From: Candidatus Proximibacter danicus
Lineage (GTDB): Bacteria; Pseudomonadota; Gammaproteobacteria; Burkholderiales; Rhodocyclaceae
Direction: 5' to 3'
Assembly (NCBI GenBank): GCA_016710885.1
Contig: JADJUC010000031.1
Span: 1-64,000, forward strand
Length of the DNA: 64,000 nt
The position numbers were made by a program, and so were the translations under genes. The notes beneath the pieces were generated by a model, which was not told where the DNA came from, made no database searches, and worked only from the letters and a program-made list of their open reading frames with translations. This document shows, piece by piece, positions 23,669 through 32,452 of the stretch (position 1 is the stretch's first letter; the number at the start of each line of letters is the position of its first letter).

Positions 23669-25720
23669 TCAGTGGCCCGTGCCTTCGGCGGGTGGTGCGC
23701 TGGGCGGTGCGGTGGTCGATTCGGCCGGGGCTGAAACGAAACTGCGCGGGTCGCTCTTGAGGCGCTGCCAGAGCGTGCTCAGCAATTCGCGCGTTTGCGT
23801 AAAAGCTACCTCGCGGGCGCGCAGCGACATCCACAGGGCGAGCGCAAAGCTGACGCCCAGGTTGATGAAGCCGATCAGCAGCACGCCCAGCCCACCCCAG
23901 GCGAGGGTAATAAGCGGCAGGTCGAAACGGAAGGCGGTGAGCGCATAGCCAAGGTTGGCTGAGGAAAAGGCAATGTGGCGGATGTCGATCGGCAGGCCGA
24001 GGATCATGCCGATGGTGCCGGCAGTACCAAGCATGCAGCCGAACAGGAAGTTGCCGGAAAGGCCGCCGAGGTTGGCGTCGATGTAGTTGCCGATGCGCGC
24101 TGCCCGCTCCCGCCCGGCCAGCAAGCCCAGCCAGCGCAGTTGTGCCACGCGCTCGCCGATACGGGAGTAGCTGGCCAGATTGTCGAAATAGCCGGAAATG
24201 ATGCCCGAGAAAAACAGGAAGAGGCCGGCGATCGCCGCATGCGGCAACGCCCAGCTGAGCGGGTCAAGGTCGCCGATCAGGTGCGCACCCTTGCCGGGGT
24301 CGAGCATCGGCTCGCCGCTGATATTGGCCCAGGCCAAGCCGATGAGCATTGCCACCGGCAAGGCAATGGCCACGTTGCCGATGATCGCGGCGATCTGGCT
24401 GCGCGCCACCGCAGCGATCAGGTCGACCAGCCGGTCGAGTTCCTGCTGCTTGCCGCTCTCGGCCTCGCCCAGATAGCTGGCGATGGTCTGCGCCGTCATT
24501 GCCGGCTGCTTGGTGGCAATGGTCAGGTGCAGCATGTAGATCAGCGCAAAGCCGAGGCCGTAGATCATGCTGTAGAGAAAGGCGTAGCCGATCGGCGCCA
24601 GGTCGAGCTTGGAGGTAAAGATCTTGAGCAGCGCCAGCACGGCGATGATGGCGCCGGCGCCCATCGCTGATCGCCACATGCCGTAGTAGGCTGAGCGCGA
24701 CTCGGTGATGTAGTGCTCGCCCGACTTTGCCGCGTTGTCGGTGACGCGCAGCGCCAGCAGCCCGATGCCGCGCGACACATGCTGACGGATGCTGTTGCGC
24801 TGGTTCTCGGCGCGCACCGTCTGCCGGACGAGGTTGCTCCATTGCTCGATGGCAATGGTTTCGCCGCCATCGCGCCAGTGCGATCCGAGCAGCGTGGCCA
24901 GCACTTCCAGGCGCGACAGGCACTGGTAGGCCCGCCGCAGCGTGAAGCTGAGCGACAGGCTGGTGCCGACGCGCTGGGCGGCGCGGTGCGCGCGGTTGAT
25001 CAGGTCCTGGCACTGGTCGATCAGCACCAGCAGGTGCTTCTCGTCATCCTGCGGGCGCTCGCCGTTGTCGTGGGCGGCATGCAGCGCATTGGCGTAGCGC
25101 TGCGCTTCCCCCGCCACGGCGCGGAAAGCCGGCGCCTGATCGGCCAGCGTGCCGCCGAGACGGAGCAGGTCCTGCTGAACATCCAGCCCGCTGATCCGGT
25201 AGGCCAGCACCAGCATTGCCTCGATGAACTGGTCGACGAGGCGTCGCCGCTCGTGTTCGCCCAGTTCACCGGCGGGGATCAGCTGGTGCCAGAAGCGGAT
25301 CGAGTTCTCGATCGGAATTTCGCCCAGCCAGACCCAATCGTCCTTGTGGTTGAGCACGATGTGCAGGCAGTCGCGGAACTCGCCGGTGTTCTGGATCTCC
25401 GGCAGCAGGCGGTGACTGACGATGCGCATCAGCTCCGAGAAAAACCCCGTGGGCGGCAGGATGCCGCTGTCGGTGAGGTAGCTGACCATCGCCCGCGTGG
25501 ATATCAGCTTGGCAAACGCGTCGCGCAGCCCCTGCCGCAGTCCCTCGTCAGCATCCAGCAGGTCAAGCAGCGCCAGGTGATTGGCAATCGCGCTGGCGGA
25601 ATCGTCGGCGCGCTTCGGCCGCATGACCGCATAGATTTCGGTGAACAGGCGCAGCGGGTCGCCGTGGTCGCGGTAGTCGGCGATGGCGTTGCTGTAGCGC
25701 AGGCTGGGAAACTGGATCAT
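23669..25720 (-). CDS. Gcr-family 'site-specific recombinase' membrane protein
   Basis: 683 aa from ATG 25720 (MIQFPSLRYSNAIADYRDHG). Long soluble N-terminal helical region, then about six hydrophobic segments after residue 370 (AGAIIAVLALLKIF, FLYSMIYGLGFALIYML, IGNVAIALPVAMLIGLAW, LFLFFSGIISGYF and others). This fits the family historically called Gcr site-specific recombinase (COG4389). The predicted topology is an inner-membrane protein and the recombinase label is doubtful. Pro/Ala-rich tail. Confidence 0.8.
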   Translation of the reverse strand: MIQFPSLRYSNAIADYRDHGDPLRLFTEIYAVMRPKRADDSASAIANHLALLDLLDADEGLRQGLRDAFAKLISTRAMVSYLTDSGILPPTGFFSELMRIVSHRLLPEIQNTGEFRDCLHIVLNHKDDWVWLGEIPIENSIRFWHQLIPAGELGEHERRRLVDQFIEAMLVLAYRISGLDVQQDLLRLGGTLADQAPAFRAVAGEAQRYANALHAAHDNGERPQDDEKHLLVLIDQCQDLINRAHRAAQRVGTSLSLSFTLRRAYQCLSRLEVLATLLGSHWRDGGETIAIEQWSNLVRQTVRAENQRNSIRQHVSRGIGLLALRVTDNAAKSGEHYITESRSAYYGMWRSAMGAGAIIAVLALLKIFTSKLDLAPIGYAFLYSMIYGLGFALIYMLHLTIATKQPAMTAQTIASYLGEAESGKQQELDRLVDLIAAVARSQIAAIIGNVAIALPVAMLIGLAWANISGEPMLDPGKGAHLIGDLDPLSWALPHAAIAGLFLFFSGIISGYFDNLASYSRIGERVAQLRWLGLLAGRERAARIGNYIDANLGGLSGNFLFGCMLGTAGTIGMILGLPIDIRHIAFSSANLGYALTAFRFDLPLITLAWGGLGVLLIGFINLGVSFALALWMSLRAREVAFTQTRELLSTLWQRLKSDPRSFVSAPAESTTAPPSAPPAEGTGH

Positions 25721-25724
25721 GGGC

Positions 25725-26210
25725 TCAATCGAAATAGCTGCGCGCAGCGTCGAAACGCGGCGAGAAATAGCTGCTGGAAAGTCGGTCGATGCGTACCCGG
25801 CCGCTGGCGGCCGAGGGGGCGTGCACAAAGCGGCCTTCGCCGATGTAGATGCCGACATGCGAATACGGACGGTTGGAGGTGTTGAAGAAGACCAGGTCGC
25901 CCGGCGCCAATGACTGTTTATTGACCGCGCGGCCGCTTCGGGCAATGTCGGCGGCGCTGCCGGATACGCGCAAACCTGCCGCCTGGTTGAAGATGTAGGT
26001 CACCATGCCGCTGCAGTCCAGCCCGGCCTCGGGGTTCTTGCCGCCAAAGCGGTAGCCGGTATCGAGCAGCGACAACGCGTACATCACCACCTCGCGCCCC
26101 TGCTCGCTGCCGGGCCGGTCAGCACTGGCCGGTGGTTGCGATTTTGGCAGGCTGCCGCAGGCGGCCAGCAGCATGGTCGGCAGGGCGATGAGAAAGCTTC
26201 TTCGGTGCAT
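25725..26210 (-). CDS. NlpC/P60 peptidoglycan hydrolase lipoprotein
   Basis: 161 aa. Signal peptide with lipobox (LLAACG). The NlpC/P60 domain has catalytic Cys in GLDCSGM, His in YSHVGIYIG and the third polar residue in RFVHAPS. Expected to cut D-Glu-mesoDAP bonds in the periplasm. It lies 4 bp upstream of the Gcr-like gene, so the lipoprotein, membrane protein and WYL gene form one unit. Confidence 0.92.
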   Translation of the reverse strand: MHRRSFLIALPTMLLAACGSLPKSQPPASADRPGSEQGREVVMYALSLLDTGYRFGGKNPEAGLDCSGMVTYIFNQAAGLRVSGSAADIARSGRAVNKQSLAPGDLVFFNTSNRPYSHVGIYIGEGRFVHAPSAASGRVRIDRLSSSYFSPRFDAARSYFD

Positions 26211-26272
26211 GGGCGCAAGTATAAACTGCCATTTTTGATCTTCCGATGACTGATGACTGAGGGTGCATTGCC

Positions 26273-27721
26273 ATGCAACTGACCGAACCGCTGCTTCTCC
26301 GTTCCAATGCCTACATCGACGGCCGCTGGGAGGCGGCCGACAGCGGCGCCACGCTCCTGGTGATCGATCCGGCCACCGGCGACAAGCTTGGTGAAGTGCC
26401 GTTGATGGGCGCCGGCGAGACCACGCGCGCCGTTGCCGCCGCCGAGGCGGCGCTGCCCGCCTGGCGTGCCAGGACCGCCAAGGAGCGGGCGGCCATCATG
26501 CGCCGCTGGTTCGAACTGATCCTCGCCCACGGCGACGATCTCGCCCGCATGATCACCGCCGAATGCGGCAAACCGCTGGCCGAGGCCAAGGGCGAAGTCG
26601 GCTACGGCGCCTCCTTCGTCGAGTGGTTCGCCGAGGAAGCCAAGCGCGCCTACGGCGAAACCATTCCGCCGGTGGTGGCCGACAAGCGCCTGATCACCAT
26701 CAAGCAGCCGATCGGCGTCTGCGCGGCGATCACCCCGTGGAACTTCCCGCTGGCGATGATCACCCGCAAGGTGGCGCCGGCCATCGCCGCCGGCTGCACG
26801 GTGGTGGTCAAGCCGGCCGAGCAGACGCCGCTGACGGCGCTGGCGCTGGCCAAGCTGGCGCACGAGGCCGGGCTGCCGCCGGGCGTGTTCAATGTGCTCA
26901 CCGGCGACCCGGTGGCCATCGGCGGCGTGCTCACCGCCAGTCCCATCGTGCGCCACCTTTCCTTCACCGGCTCGACCGAAGTCGGCCGCCTGCTCATGGC
27001 GCAGAGCGCGCCGACGATCAAGAAGCTGGCCCTCGAACTCGGCGGCAACGCGCCCTTCATCGTGTTTGACGACGCCGATGTCGATGCCGCCGTCGAAGGC
27101 GTGCTCATCGCCAAGTACCGCAACACCGGCCAGACCTGCGTCTGCGCCAATCGCATCCTGGTCCAGGGCGGTGTCTATCAGGCCTTCGCCGAAAAACTGG
27201 CGGCACGGGTTGCACAGCTGCAGGTGGGCGCCGGCAGCGAACCGGGCGTCGTGCAGGGGCCGTTGATCGACGGGGCCGGGCTGGAGAAGGTCGAAGCGCA
27301 CATCGCCGACGCCGTTGCCAAGGGCGCCCGCGTGCTCACCGGCGGCAAGCGCCATGCGCGCGGCGGCAACTTCTTCGAGCCGACCGTGCTCTCCGGCGTC
27401 ACCAAGGAAATGCGCGTGGCGCGTGAAGAAACTTTCGGCCCGGTCGCCCCGCTGTTTCCTTTTCAGACGGAAGAGGATGCGATCGCCATGGCCAACGACA
27501 CCGAGTTCGGGCTGGCCGCCTATTTCTACTCGCGCGATATCGGCCGCTGCTTCCGCGTCGGCGAAGCGCTGGAATACGGCATGGTCGGCGTGAACACCGG
27601 CCTGATCTCGAACGAGGTGGCGCCGTTTGGCGGTGTGAAACAGTCGGGCATCGGCCGCGAGGGGTCGAAGTACGGGCTGGAGGAGTATCTGGAGATCAAG
27701 TATCTGTGTTTTGCGGTGTGA
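26273..27721 (+). CDS. gabD: NAD(P)-dependent succinate-semialdehyde dehydrogenase
   Basis: 482 aa aldehyde dehydrogenase. N-terminal substrate region, Rossmann site (AAITPWNFPLAMITRKVAPAIAAG), FTGSTEVGR, catalytic Glu in LELGGNAPF and catalytic Cys in NTGQTCVCANR. GVKQSGIGREG near the C-terminus and overall length match GabD, which oxidises succinate semialdehyde to succinate. Closely related ALDHs cannot be excluded. Transcribed divergently from the NlpC gene. Confidence 0.9.
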   Translation: MQLTEPLLLRSNAYIDGRWEAADSGATLLVIDPATGDKLGEVPLMGAGETTRAVAAAEAALPAWRARTAKERAAIMRRWFELILAHGDDLARMITAECGKPLAEAKGEVGYGASFVEWFAEEAKRAYGETIPPVVADKRLITIKQPIGVCAAITPWNFPLAMITRKVAPAIAAGCTVVVKPAEQTPLTALALAKLAHEAGLPPGVFNVLTGDPVAIGGVLTASPIVRHLSFTGSTEVGRLLMAQSAPTIKKLALELGGNAPFIVFDDADVDAAVEGVLIAKYRNTGQTCVCANRILVQGGVYQAFAEKLAARVAQLQVGAGSEPGVVQGPLIDGAGLEKVEAHIADAVAKGARVLTGGKRHARGGNFFEPTVLSGVTKEMRVAREETFGPVAPLFPFQTEEDAIAMANDTEFGLAAYFYSRDIGRCFRVGEALEYGMVGVNTGLISNEVAPFGGVKQSGIGREGSKYGLEEYLEIKYLCFAV

Positions 27722-28083
27722 GTGCTTGGCAAGCACTGCACGCACAATGACATTCGGATTAATTGCAGGCAGAATGCAGCACTATATTCCAAGGTTCCGA
27801 ACAGCGCCGCGTTCAACCGCCGTATACGCTCGCAGACTCACGGTAACAATGAAAAACCTTATTTCGAATCAACACACTGCCAACGCCGCGCATTCCAGCG
27901 TATACGGCGTGACGGCAGCGTATACGTCATTTTTGACGTCCACTTCACGTTGAACTAAACCGCTGACGCGGTGGTTGGAAAACCGACCCCCGCGTTGTTG
28001 TTTGCAGCAAGGAATTCAAGCGTCGGCCCGCCCCATCCGATCCTCTTCACAGGGACTTTCCCCTGACCGAAGAGGAGAACGAG

Positions 28084-28929
28084 ATGAGCGAACTCAGAAA
28101 GCGGATGCACGACGCCATGCTGCTGCGCGGATTTTCCGAGCGCACCCGCGAGACCTACCTGCGCTGCGTCAGCGCACTGGCCAAACACTACGGCCGTTCC
28201 CCGGACACCCTCGATACCGCCGCCATCCAGGCCTACCTGCTGCACCTGATCACCGAGAAGAAACTGGCCTACGCCAGCGTCAACCAGGCCGTCTGTGCCA
28301 TCCGCTTTCTCCTCTCGGTCGTACTCGGGCAGCGCACCGAAGCCTTCGCCATCCCCATGGCCAAGGTCCCGAAGCGCCTGCCGCAGGTACTCACGCGCGA
28401 GGAAGTCAGCCGCCTCCTCGATCACAGCCACAGCCTGCGCAACAGGGTTGTACTCGAAACCACCTACGCCGCCGGCCTGCGCCTCTCCGAAGTCTGTGCC
28501 CTGCAACTCACCGACATCGAGAGCGCCCCCGAACGCATGTGCCTCAAGATTCGCCAGGGCAAAGGCGGCAAGGACCGCTACACGCTGCTCCCGCCCTGCC
28601 TGCTCGATTCACTGCGGCTGTACTGGCGTGCCTGCCGGCCGAAATTCTGGCTCTTTCCCTGTCGTAGTGGCGAAGGCCCCATTGATAAGAAAACCGCCCA
28701 TCGCCTCTACCATGCCGCCCGTAGCGCGGCCGGCATCGAACACGGCGGCGGCATCCATACCTTGCGCCACAGCTTCGCCACCCATCTGCTCGAAGCCGGT
28801 GTCGACATCCACACCATCCAGCGCCTGCTCGGCCACGGCCATGTCGGCACCACCATGCGCTACTTCCATCTGGCGCGATCCCGGCTGACCAGCACCACTT
28901 CCCCGCTCGACCTGCTCGCACCGCACTGA
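28084..28929 (+). CDS. Tyrosine recombinase of the IS91-family element
   Basis: 281 aa. N-terminal SAM-like core-binding domain (MLLRGFSERTRETYLRCVSALAKHYG) and C-terminal catalytic domain with R in AAGLRLSEV, the HxLRH box (HTLRHSFATHLLE), LLGHGHVGTTMRYFH with the catalytic Tyr. SD AGAGGAGAACGAG. It lacks the extra helix block of integron integrases, so it is not IntI. Known pairing with IS91-type transposases; its role in their movement is unclear. Confidence 0.88.
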   Translation: MSELRKRMHDAMLLRGFSERTRETYLRCVSALAKHYGRSPDTLDTAAIQAYLLHLITEKKLAYASVNQAVCAIRFLLSVVLGQRTEAFAIPMAKVPKRLPQVLTREEVSRLLDHSHSLRNRVVLETTYAAGLRLSEVCALQLTDIESAPERMCLKIRQGKGGKDRYTLLPPCLLDSLRLYWRACRPKFWLFPCRSGEGPIDKKTAHRLYHAARSAAGIEHGGGIHTLRHSFATHLLEAGVDIHTIQRLLGHGHVGTTMRYFHLARSRLTSTTSPLDLLAPH

Positions 28930-28932
28930 GCC

Positions 28933-30075
28933 GTGGCACCGGCCAGCCTGGCCGGGGTGTTCGCCACCTTCGGTCCGGCCTATCTCGCGGCGCACCCGCT
29001 GCCCCGTGGCGGCGCCAAGGTCTGGCGCGCCATCCTCGCCTGCCGCACGGCGGCGCTTGGTGGTCATCTTGAAGCCTGCAACGGCTGCGGGCACGCTCGG
29101 CACGTCTATCACTCCTGCCGCAACCGCCATTGCCCGCAATGCCAGACACGGGCCAAGGAGGCCTGGCTGGCGGCGCGTCGGCGCGAGGTGCTGCCGGTAC
29201 CGTACTTCCATCTGGTGTTCACGCTGCCGCATGTGCTCAACCCACTGGTGGCCGCGACACCACGGGCGATCTACGAGGTCCTTTTCGCCAGCGTGTCCGC
29301 AACGCTCAGCGAGTTCGCCGAGAGCCCGCGCCATCTGGGCGGCACGCCGGCCTTCTCGCTGGTGCTGCATACGTGGCAACAGGATCTGGGGCGGCATGTT
29401 CATGTGCATGCGCTGGTGGCCGGTGGTGCGCTAACGGCAGATGGCGAATGGAAAGTGCCGAGGAAGGGCTTCCTGTTTCCGGTGCGGGCGCTCTCCCGGG
29501 TGTTTCGCGGCAAGTTCGTTGCCGGGCTGGCAACGCTGCGCCAGACCGGGCGTGGCGCGGAGCAGATGGCCGCCGAGGCCGACTGGCAGGTACTGAAACG
29601 ATCCCTCTACGCGCACGACTGGGTGGTTTATGCCAAGCAGCCCCTGGGTGGCCCGGCGGCGGTGCTGGACTATCTGGGGCGCTATACGCACCGGGTGGCG
29701 ATCTCGAACGAGCGCATCGTTGGCAGCGAAGGCGGCACGGTGCGCTTCCGGGTACGTGCCGATGCGGTGAGCGGGAAGAAGCACACGCTGTGCCTGCCGG
29801 GGGTCGAGTTCATCCGGCGCTTTCTACTGCATGTGCTGCCTAGTGGCTTCAAACGCATCCGGCACTATGGCCTGCTTTCGCCGGCCAGGAAGAAGGCGGG
29901 GCTGGCGGCGGCCCGGCAGGCGCTTGATGTGCCGCCGCCCGAACCTGCGGTGATCGAGTCGGTGGCGGCGTTCATGCAGCGCGTGGGGCAGTTCGAGCGG
30001 TGTCGCTGCCCGTGCTGCGGGACAGGGATGTTCCGGGTGGTGGCGGCCATTCCGCCGGTACGGGCGCCGCCGTGA
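28933..30075 (+). CDS. IS91-family HUH transposase
   Basis: 380 aa from GTG 28933. N-terminal zinc-binding cluster (C49, C52, then HSCRNRHCPQCQ), HUH metal site HVHVH (154-158) and two nucleophile tyrosines four apart in YLGRYTHR (Y246, Y250), the Y2 signature of rolling-circle transposases. C-terminal CRCPCCGTG adds a second Cys cluster. It looks intact. Confidence 0.92.
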   Translation: MAPASLAGVFATFGPAYLAAHPLPRGGAKVWRAILACRTAALGGHLEACNGCGHARHVYHSCRNRHCPQCQTRAKEAWLAARRREVLPVPYFHLVFTLPHVLNPLVAATPRAIYEVLFASVSATLSEFAESPRHLGGTPAFSLVLHTWQQDLGRHVHVHALVAGGALTADGEWKVPRKGFLFPVRALSRVFRGKFVAGLATLRQTGRGAEQMAAEADWQVLKRSLYAHDWVVYAKQPLGGPAAVLDYLGRYTHRVAISNERIVGSEGGTVRFRVRADAVSGKKHTLCLPGVEFIRRFLLHVLPSGFKRIRHYGLLSPARKKAGLAAARQALDVPPPEPAVIESVAAFMQRVGQFERCRCPCCGTGMFRVVAAIPPVRAPP

Positions 30076-30323
30076 GCGGGCGCTGGCGCAGATGCGGAGC
30101 AGCTTCGGGCCTTGGCGGATGGGTTCGCGGGAGCGTTCGTTCCGCGGTCGGGTCAGGCGCACTCAAGCGCGGCATGGGCGGGGATTTTCTACGGCAATCG
30201 GCCCGCACTGAGGCGCCGACTTGCCCAAACGACTCGCCAAACACACGCAGTGACTATGCCAAACGATTGACTTCGCAAGCCCCCGCCTTACAATCCCCAT
30301 AGCTTCCGCCAACCGGCGGTTCA

Positions 30324-30406
30324 GTCCAACAAGGTTTATCCGCCGATATGATGCACAGCTCTCAACAACCTCGTTCGCTTCGGCGGATAAACGCTATTCG
30401 TTAGGC
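30324..30406 (+). repeat. Integron attC recombination site 1
   Basis: 83 bp bounded by R'' GTCCAAC (fits RYYYAAC) and R' GTTAGGC (fits GTTRRRY). Inside, GTTTATCCGCCGA pairs perfectly with TCGGCGGATAAAC (13 bp), and a central variable hairpin region lies between. This is the folded-strand architecture bound by integron integrases. It closes a cassette whose gene, to the left, is replaced by the IS91-type element. Confidence 0.85.
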
Positions 30407-30461
30407 GTCGTTCCCATGTTCGCCGGTTCTACTTGGCTAATAACTCAAATAGGAGATTTGA

Positions 30462-30908
30462 ATGTTTGGCTTTAGCAAAAAGGAAAAGGAAGAGAATCAA
30501 AAAGCTGAAGCAATTGAGCATGGCCTTGACCTATTCGGAAGCGAGTTCCGGATCGCGCTTGCAACCACTGCTGATGCTTATGGAATTAACGCATACCCAT
30601 CCGGGGATGGTCTTAAAGAAGAAAGATTCCTGACGGTTTTGGTTGCAAGCGCTTTTGCGATGGGGAAGAATTTTGATGCAGAGCATCAAACTGTGCAAAA
30701 GGCGCTAAAGAGTTATTTCTCAGCCTTCGTTGATGGCAATGAAGCATTGCATATGGCATTGAATACCAAGCTCATGAGCCGTCACGAGAATTTGACCGAA
30801 AAAACGTTTCAAGTTTGGTATCTCATCTTTAATCATCAAAATCAAGGCATCAATATTGACAGAGAAGAAATAACTATGAGTCTGGCCCAAATCTATCTAG
30901 GCGTATAG
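30462..30908 (+). CDS. Integron cassette ORF, unknown function
   Basis: 148 aa starting MFGFSKKEKEENQKAEAIEHG, with SD AATAGGAGATTTGA. Predicted soluble and helical (LNTKLMSRHENLTEKTFQVWYLIFNHQNQG). Its base composition is clearly more AT-rich than the chromosome, as usual for cassette genes. It starts 55 bp after attC1. The next ORF follows in 8 bp, forming a two-gene cassette. No family recognised. Confidence 0.65.
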   Translation: MFGFSKKEKEENQKAEAIEHGLDLFGSEFRIALATTADAYGINAYPSGDGLKEERFLTVLVASAFAMGKNFDAEHQTVQKALKSYFSAFVDGNEALHMALNTKLMSRHENLTEKTFQVWYLIFNHQNQGINIDREEITMSLAQIYLGV

Positions 30909-30916
30909 GAATCGCA

Positions 30917-31216
30917 ATGACTGACGCCGAACTGGAGGAGATTGGATATGCTGAGGTTCTGCATCGTTTTGAACGTGGCGACTATCATGACCCCGCGGAA
31001 TTGAAGACTGTAAAAAGGTGGATTGGCGACAAAGATCGGGAGCGAAAATTCTTGGCAGATTGTGAGCGTGCGAGTATTTCCGCTGCGCTTGAAGCCAATC
31101 GGGCTGCACGGCGTGCTGGCTTAATGGCTTTTTTGGCACTGCTTATTTCTACCATCAGCGCCCGCGAGCAAATCATCGCTTTTGTCGAGGCAGTTCTTCG
31201 CTCCTTCTCACGCTAA
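30917..31216 (+). CDS. Integron cassette ORF with C-terminal membrane segment
   Basis: 99 aa starting MTDAELEEIGYAEVLHRFERG. Charged N-terminal two thirds, then a hydrophobic stretch (AGLMAFLALLISTISA) and a short amphipathic tail, so a single-pass membrane anchor is likely. Eight bp after the preceding cassette ORF, suggesting a functional pair. No family recognised. Confidence 0.6.
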   Translation: MTDAELEEIGYAEVLHRFERGDYHDPAELKTVKRWIGDKDRERKFLADCERASISAALEANRAARRAGLMAFLALLISTISAREQIIAFVEAVLRSFSR

Positions 31217-31265
31217 TGTCAGGCACGAATTGATTTGAGAGGACATGCCCATGGGTTTATTAAAA

Positions 31266-32056
31266 GGCTCAGTTCGCATTAACTAGTGATGGGCTCATTT
31301 CCTGAGCCTGAGCACCGCCAGACTGGCCGCATCGATGTGGCGGCCAGGAGGGTGAGATGAGGCAACGGGAACTGAAAAAGCTGAAGGCGATGCTTGAGAA
31401 TCTGACCTTCGGACAACGGCAGGATCTGCTGGAAAATTGACGGCCGAGAATGGTGCGATGGTCTCTGTGGGGATCATCGAGCAAGCCGAGCGTCCTCACC
31501 GGTGTCCGCACTGTAGCGGCAAGCATGGTCCCGGAACGGCAGTGCCAGTGGTTTGCAACACGTGACCTTGATCGGAAGCCTCGGCGGCGCGGTGGGAGTG
31601 CCGCCAAGCGCGGACTCTCCCGAGAGCAGGTGCCTGTGCTGGTTGCTCGGGATCGCGCAGGCGCTACGGCCAATTTCATTCTTGCCGCTGATGGCAAAGC
31701 CGATCTCGTGGCTGCGCTCAAGCCACTGCTTCCCAGAGATACGATTCTGTGCACTGACGGCAGCAGTGTGCTTGCCGCCGCCGTCAAGGAGATCGGCATC
31801 GCTCACCGCCCAGTCAATGTTTCGGCCGGCCGCCGCGTGATCGCTGGCGTTTATCACATCCAGAACGTCAATGCCTACGACAGCCGCCTCAAAAACTGGA
31901 TTCGCCGATTCCACGGCGTTGCCACCAAATATCTCGATTCCTACCTCGGCTGGTTTCGAACGCTTGACCGGTCGGCCTCTGCCGACACACAACCCGCTTG
32001 GTTGCTTGGATTGGCCATCGGCAAACAAACCATCCTCAATTAACGCGAACTGAGCC
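31266..32056 (+). mobile_element. Defective IS1595-family insertion sequence (791 bp)
   Basis: Terminal inverted repeats GGCTCAGTTCGCATTAA (left) and TTAACGCGAACTGAGCC (right, one mismatch), flanked by an 8-bp direct repeat TATTAAAA at 31258-31265 and 32057-32064. Eight bp is the duplication size of the IS1595 family. The internal transposase gene is shortened, so the copy could move only if a transposase is supplied in trans. Confidence 0.88.
31357..32043 (+). pseudogene. IS1595-type transposase remnant
   Basis: An N-terminal piece (MRQRELKKLKAMLENLTFGQ) ends at a stop near 31440. Zinc-ribbon sequence (ERPHRCPHCSGKHG) follows in a shifted frame. From about 31560 a frame carries the DDE domain: REQVPVLVARDRAG, TILCTDGSSVL, YHIQNVNAYDSRLKNWIRRFHGVATKYLDSYLGWF. 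The linker between the zinc ribbon and the DDE core is largely missing, indicating an internal deletion plus frameshifts. Confidence 0.8.
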
Positions 32057-32375
32057 TATTAAAAATGCTCGGCTTGGGGGATAAGGAACACATCTGTGCT
32101 GGATGTCGCGAGAAATCCGTCCTACGGGATCGGAAGCAACCAAACCCCCGTCACCCAGGCAGTACTCGCTACTGGGGTTGTCCATATGGGCCTGGCTTGT
32201 ATTGTTGCAAGCCAGAGAATGTGGGCAAGAGGATTGCTATCAATGTGTTCTCAAGAGGACAGAAGCGGTGGGCGTGAATTTCAACCGCATAAATCATGGA
32301 GTTAATCCGGCGCATAGGATACAAAACACGTTTTCGCCGTTCCGCTAGCACCGACTTTGAATACGACTGCGCGGC

Positions 32376-32445
32376 GCCCAACCCGGCAGTCCACTCGGAC
32401 GCTGCGCGATAAAGCCGCGCAGCGCCGGTGACTTCTACGTTAGGC
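32376..32445 (+). repeat. Integron attC recombination site 2
   Basis: 70 bp from R'' GCCCAAC to R' GTTAGGC, with inner complementary blocks CCGGC/GCCGG and GCTGCGCG/CGCGCAGC around GATAAAGC. It ends the cassette that holds the two unknown ORFs and the IS-split gene. The next cassette begins directly after it. Confidence 0.82.
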
Positions 32446-32452
32446 ATTGCCG

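Larger units (their letters stand above)
27956..30300 (+). mobile_element. IS91-family element with accessory tyrosine recombinase
   Basis: Two genes 3 bp apart, a XerC/D-like tyrosine recombinase and an IS91-type HUH transposase, flanked by short palindromes (CCGCTGACGCGG at the left near 27960; CCGCCAACCGGCGG near 30306). IS91 elements move by rolling circle, lack inverted repeats and make no target duplication, so the ends are estimates. GAAC at 27952-27955 next to the left palindrome is an IS91-type target tetramer. The left flank 27722-27955 has no gene I can support; it contains repeated GTATACG motifs. Confidence 0.7.
31245..32277 (+). pseudogene. Cassette gene for a Cys-rich zinc-ribbon-like protein, split by an IS
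   Basis: Removing the IS (31266-32056) and one copy of its 8-bp target duplication restores a single frame: MPMGLLK joined to MLGLGDKEHICAGCREKS, then RYWGCPYGPGLYCCKPENVG and a stop at 32277 (about 77 aa). The Cys pattern (CAGC, C-x6-CC) suggests zinc binding. ATG 31245 has SD AGAGGA. The downstream part may still be translated from ATG 32065. Confidence 0.75.

Noticed and set aside
27721..27738. AGTGCTTG/CAAGCACT palindrome after gabD as a terminator
   Set aside because: No loop of usable size and no T-tract follows.
26084..27745. 553-codon minus-strand frame opposite gabD
   Set aside because: Complete overlap with a clear aldehyde dehydrogenase; repetitive His/Arg/Asp/Gly composition typical of an antisense frame.
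27820..27925. Three GTATACG-containing motifs left of the IS91 element as operators
   Set aside because: Irregular spacing and no adjacent regulator; the surrounding frame has no recognisable product.
28084..28929. Tyrosine recombinase as the integron integrase IntI
   Set aside because: 281 aa without the additional IntI-specific region, and directly paired with an IS91 transposase, so it is the IS accessory recombinase.
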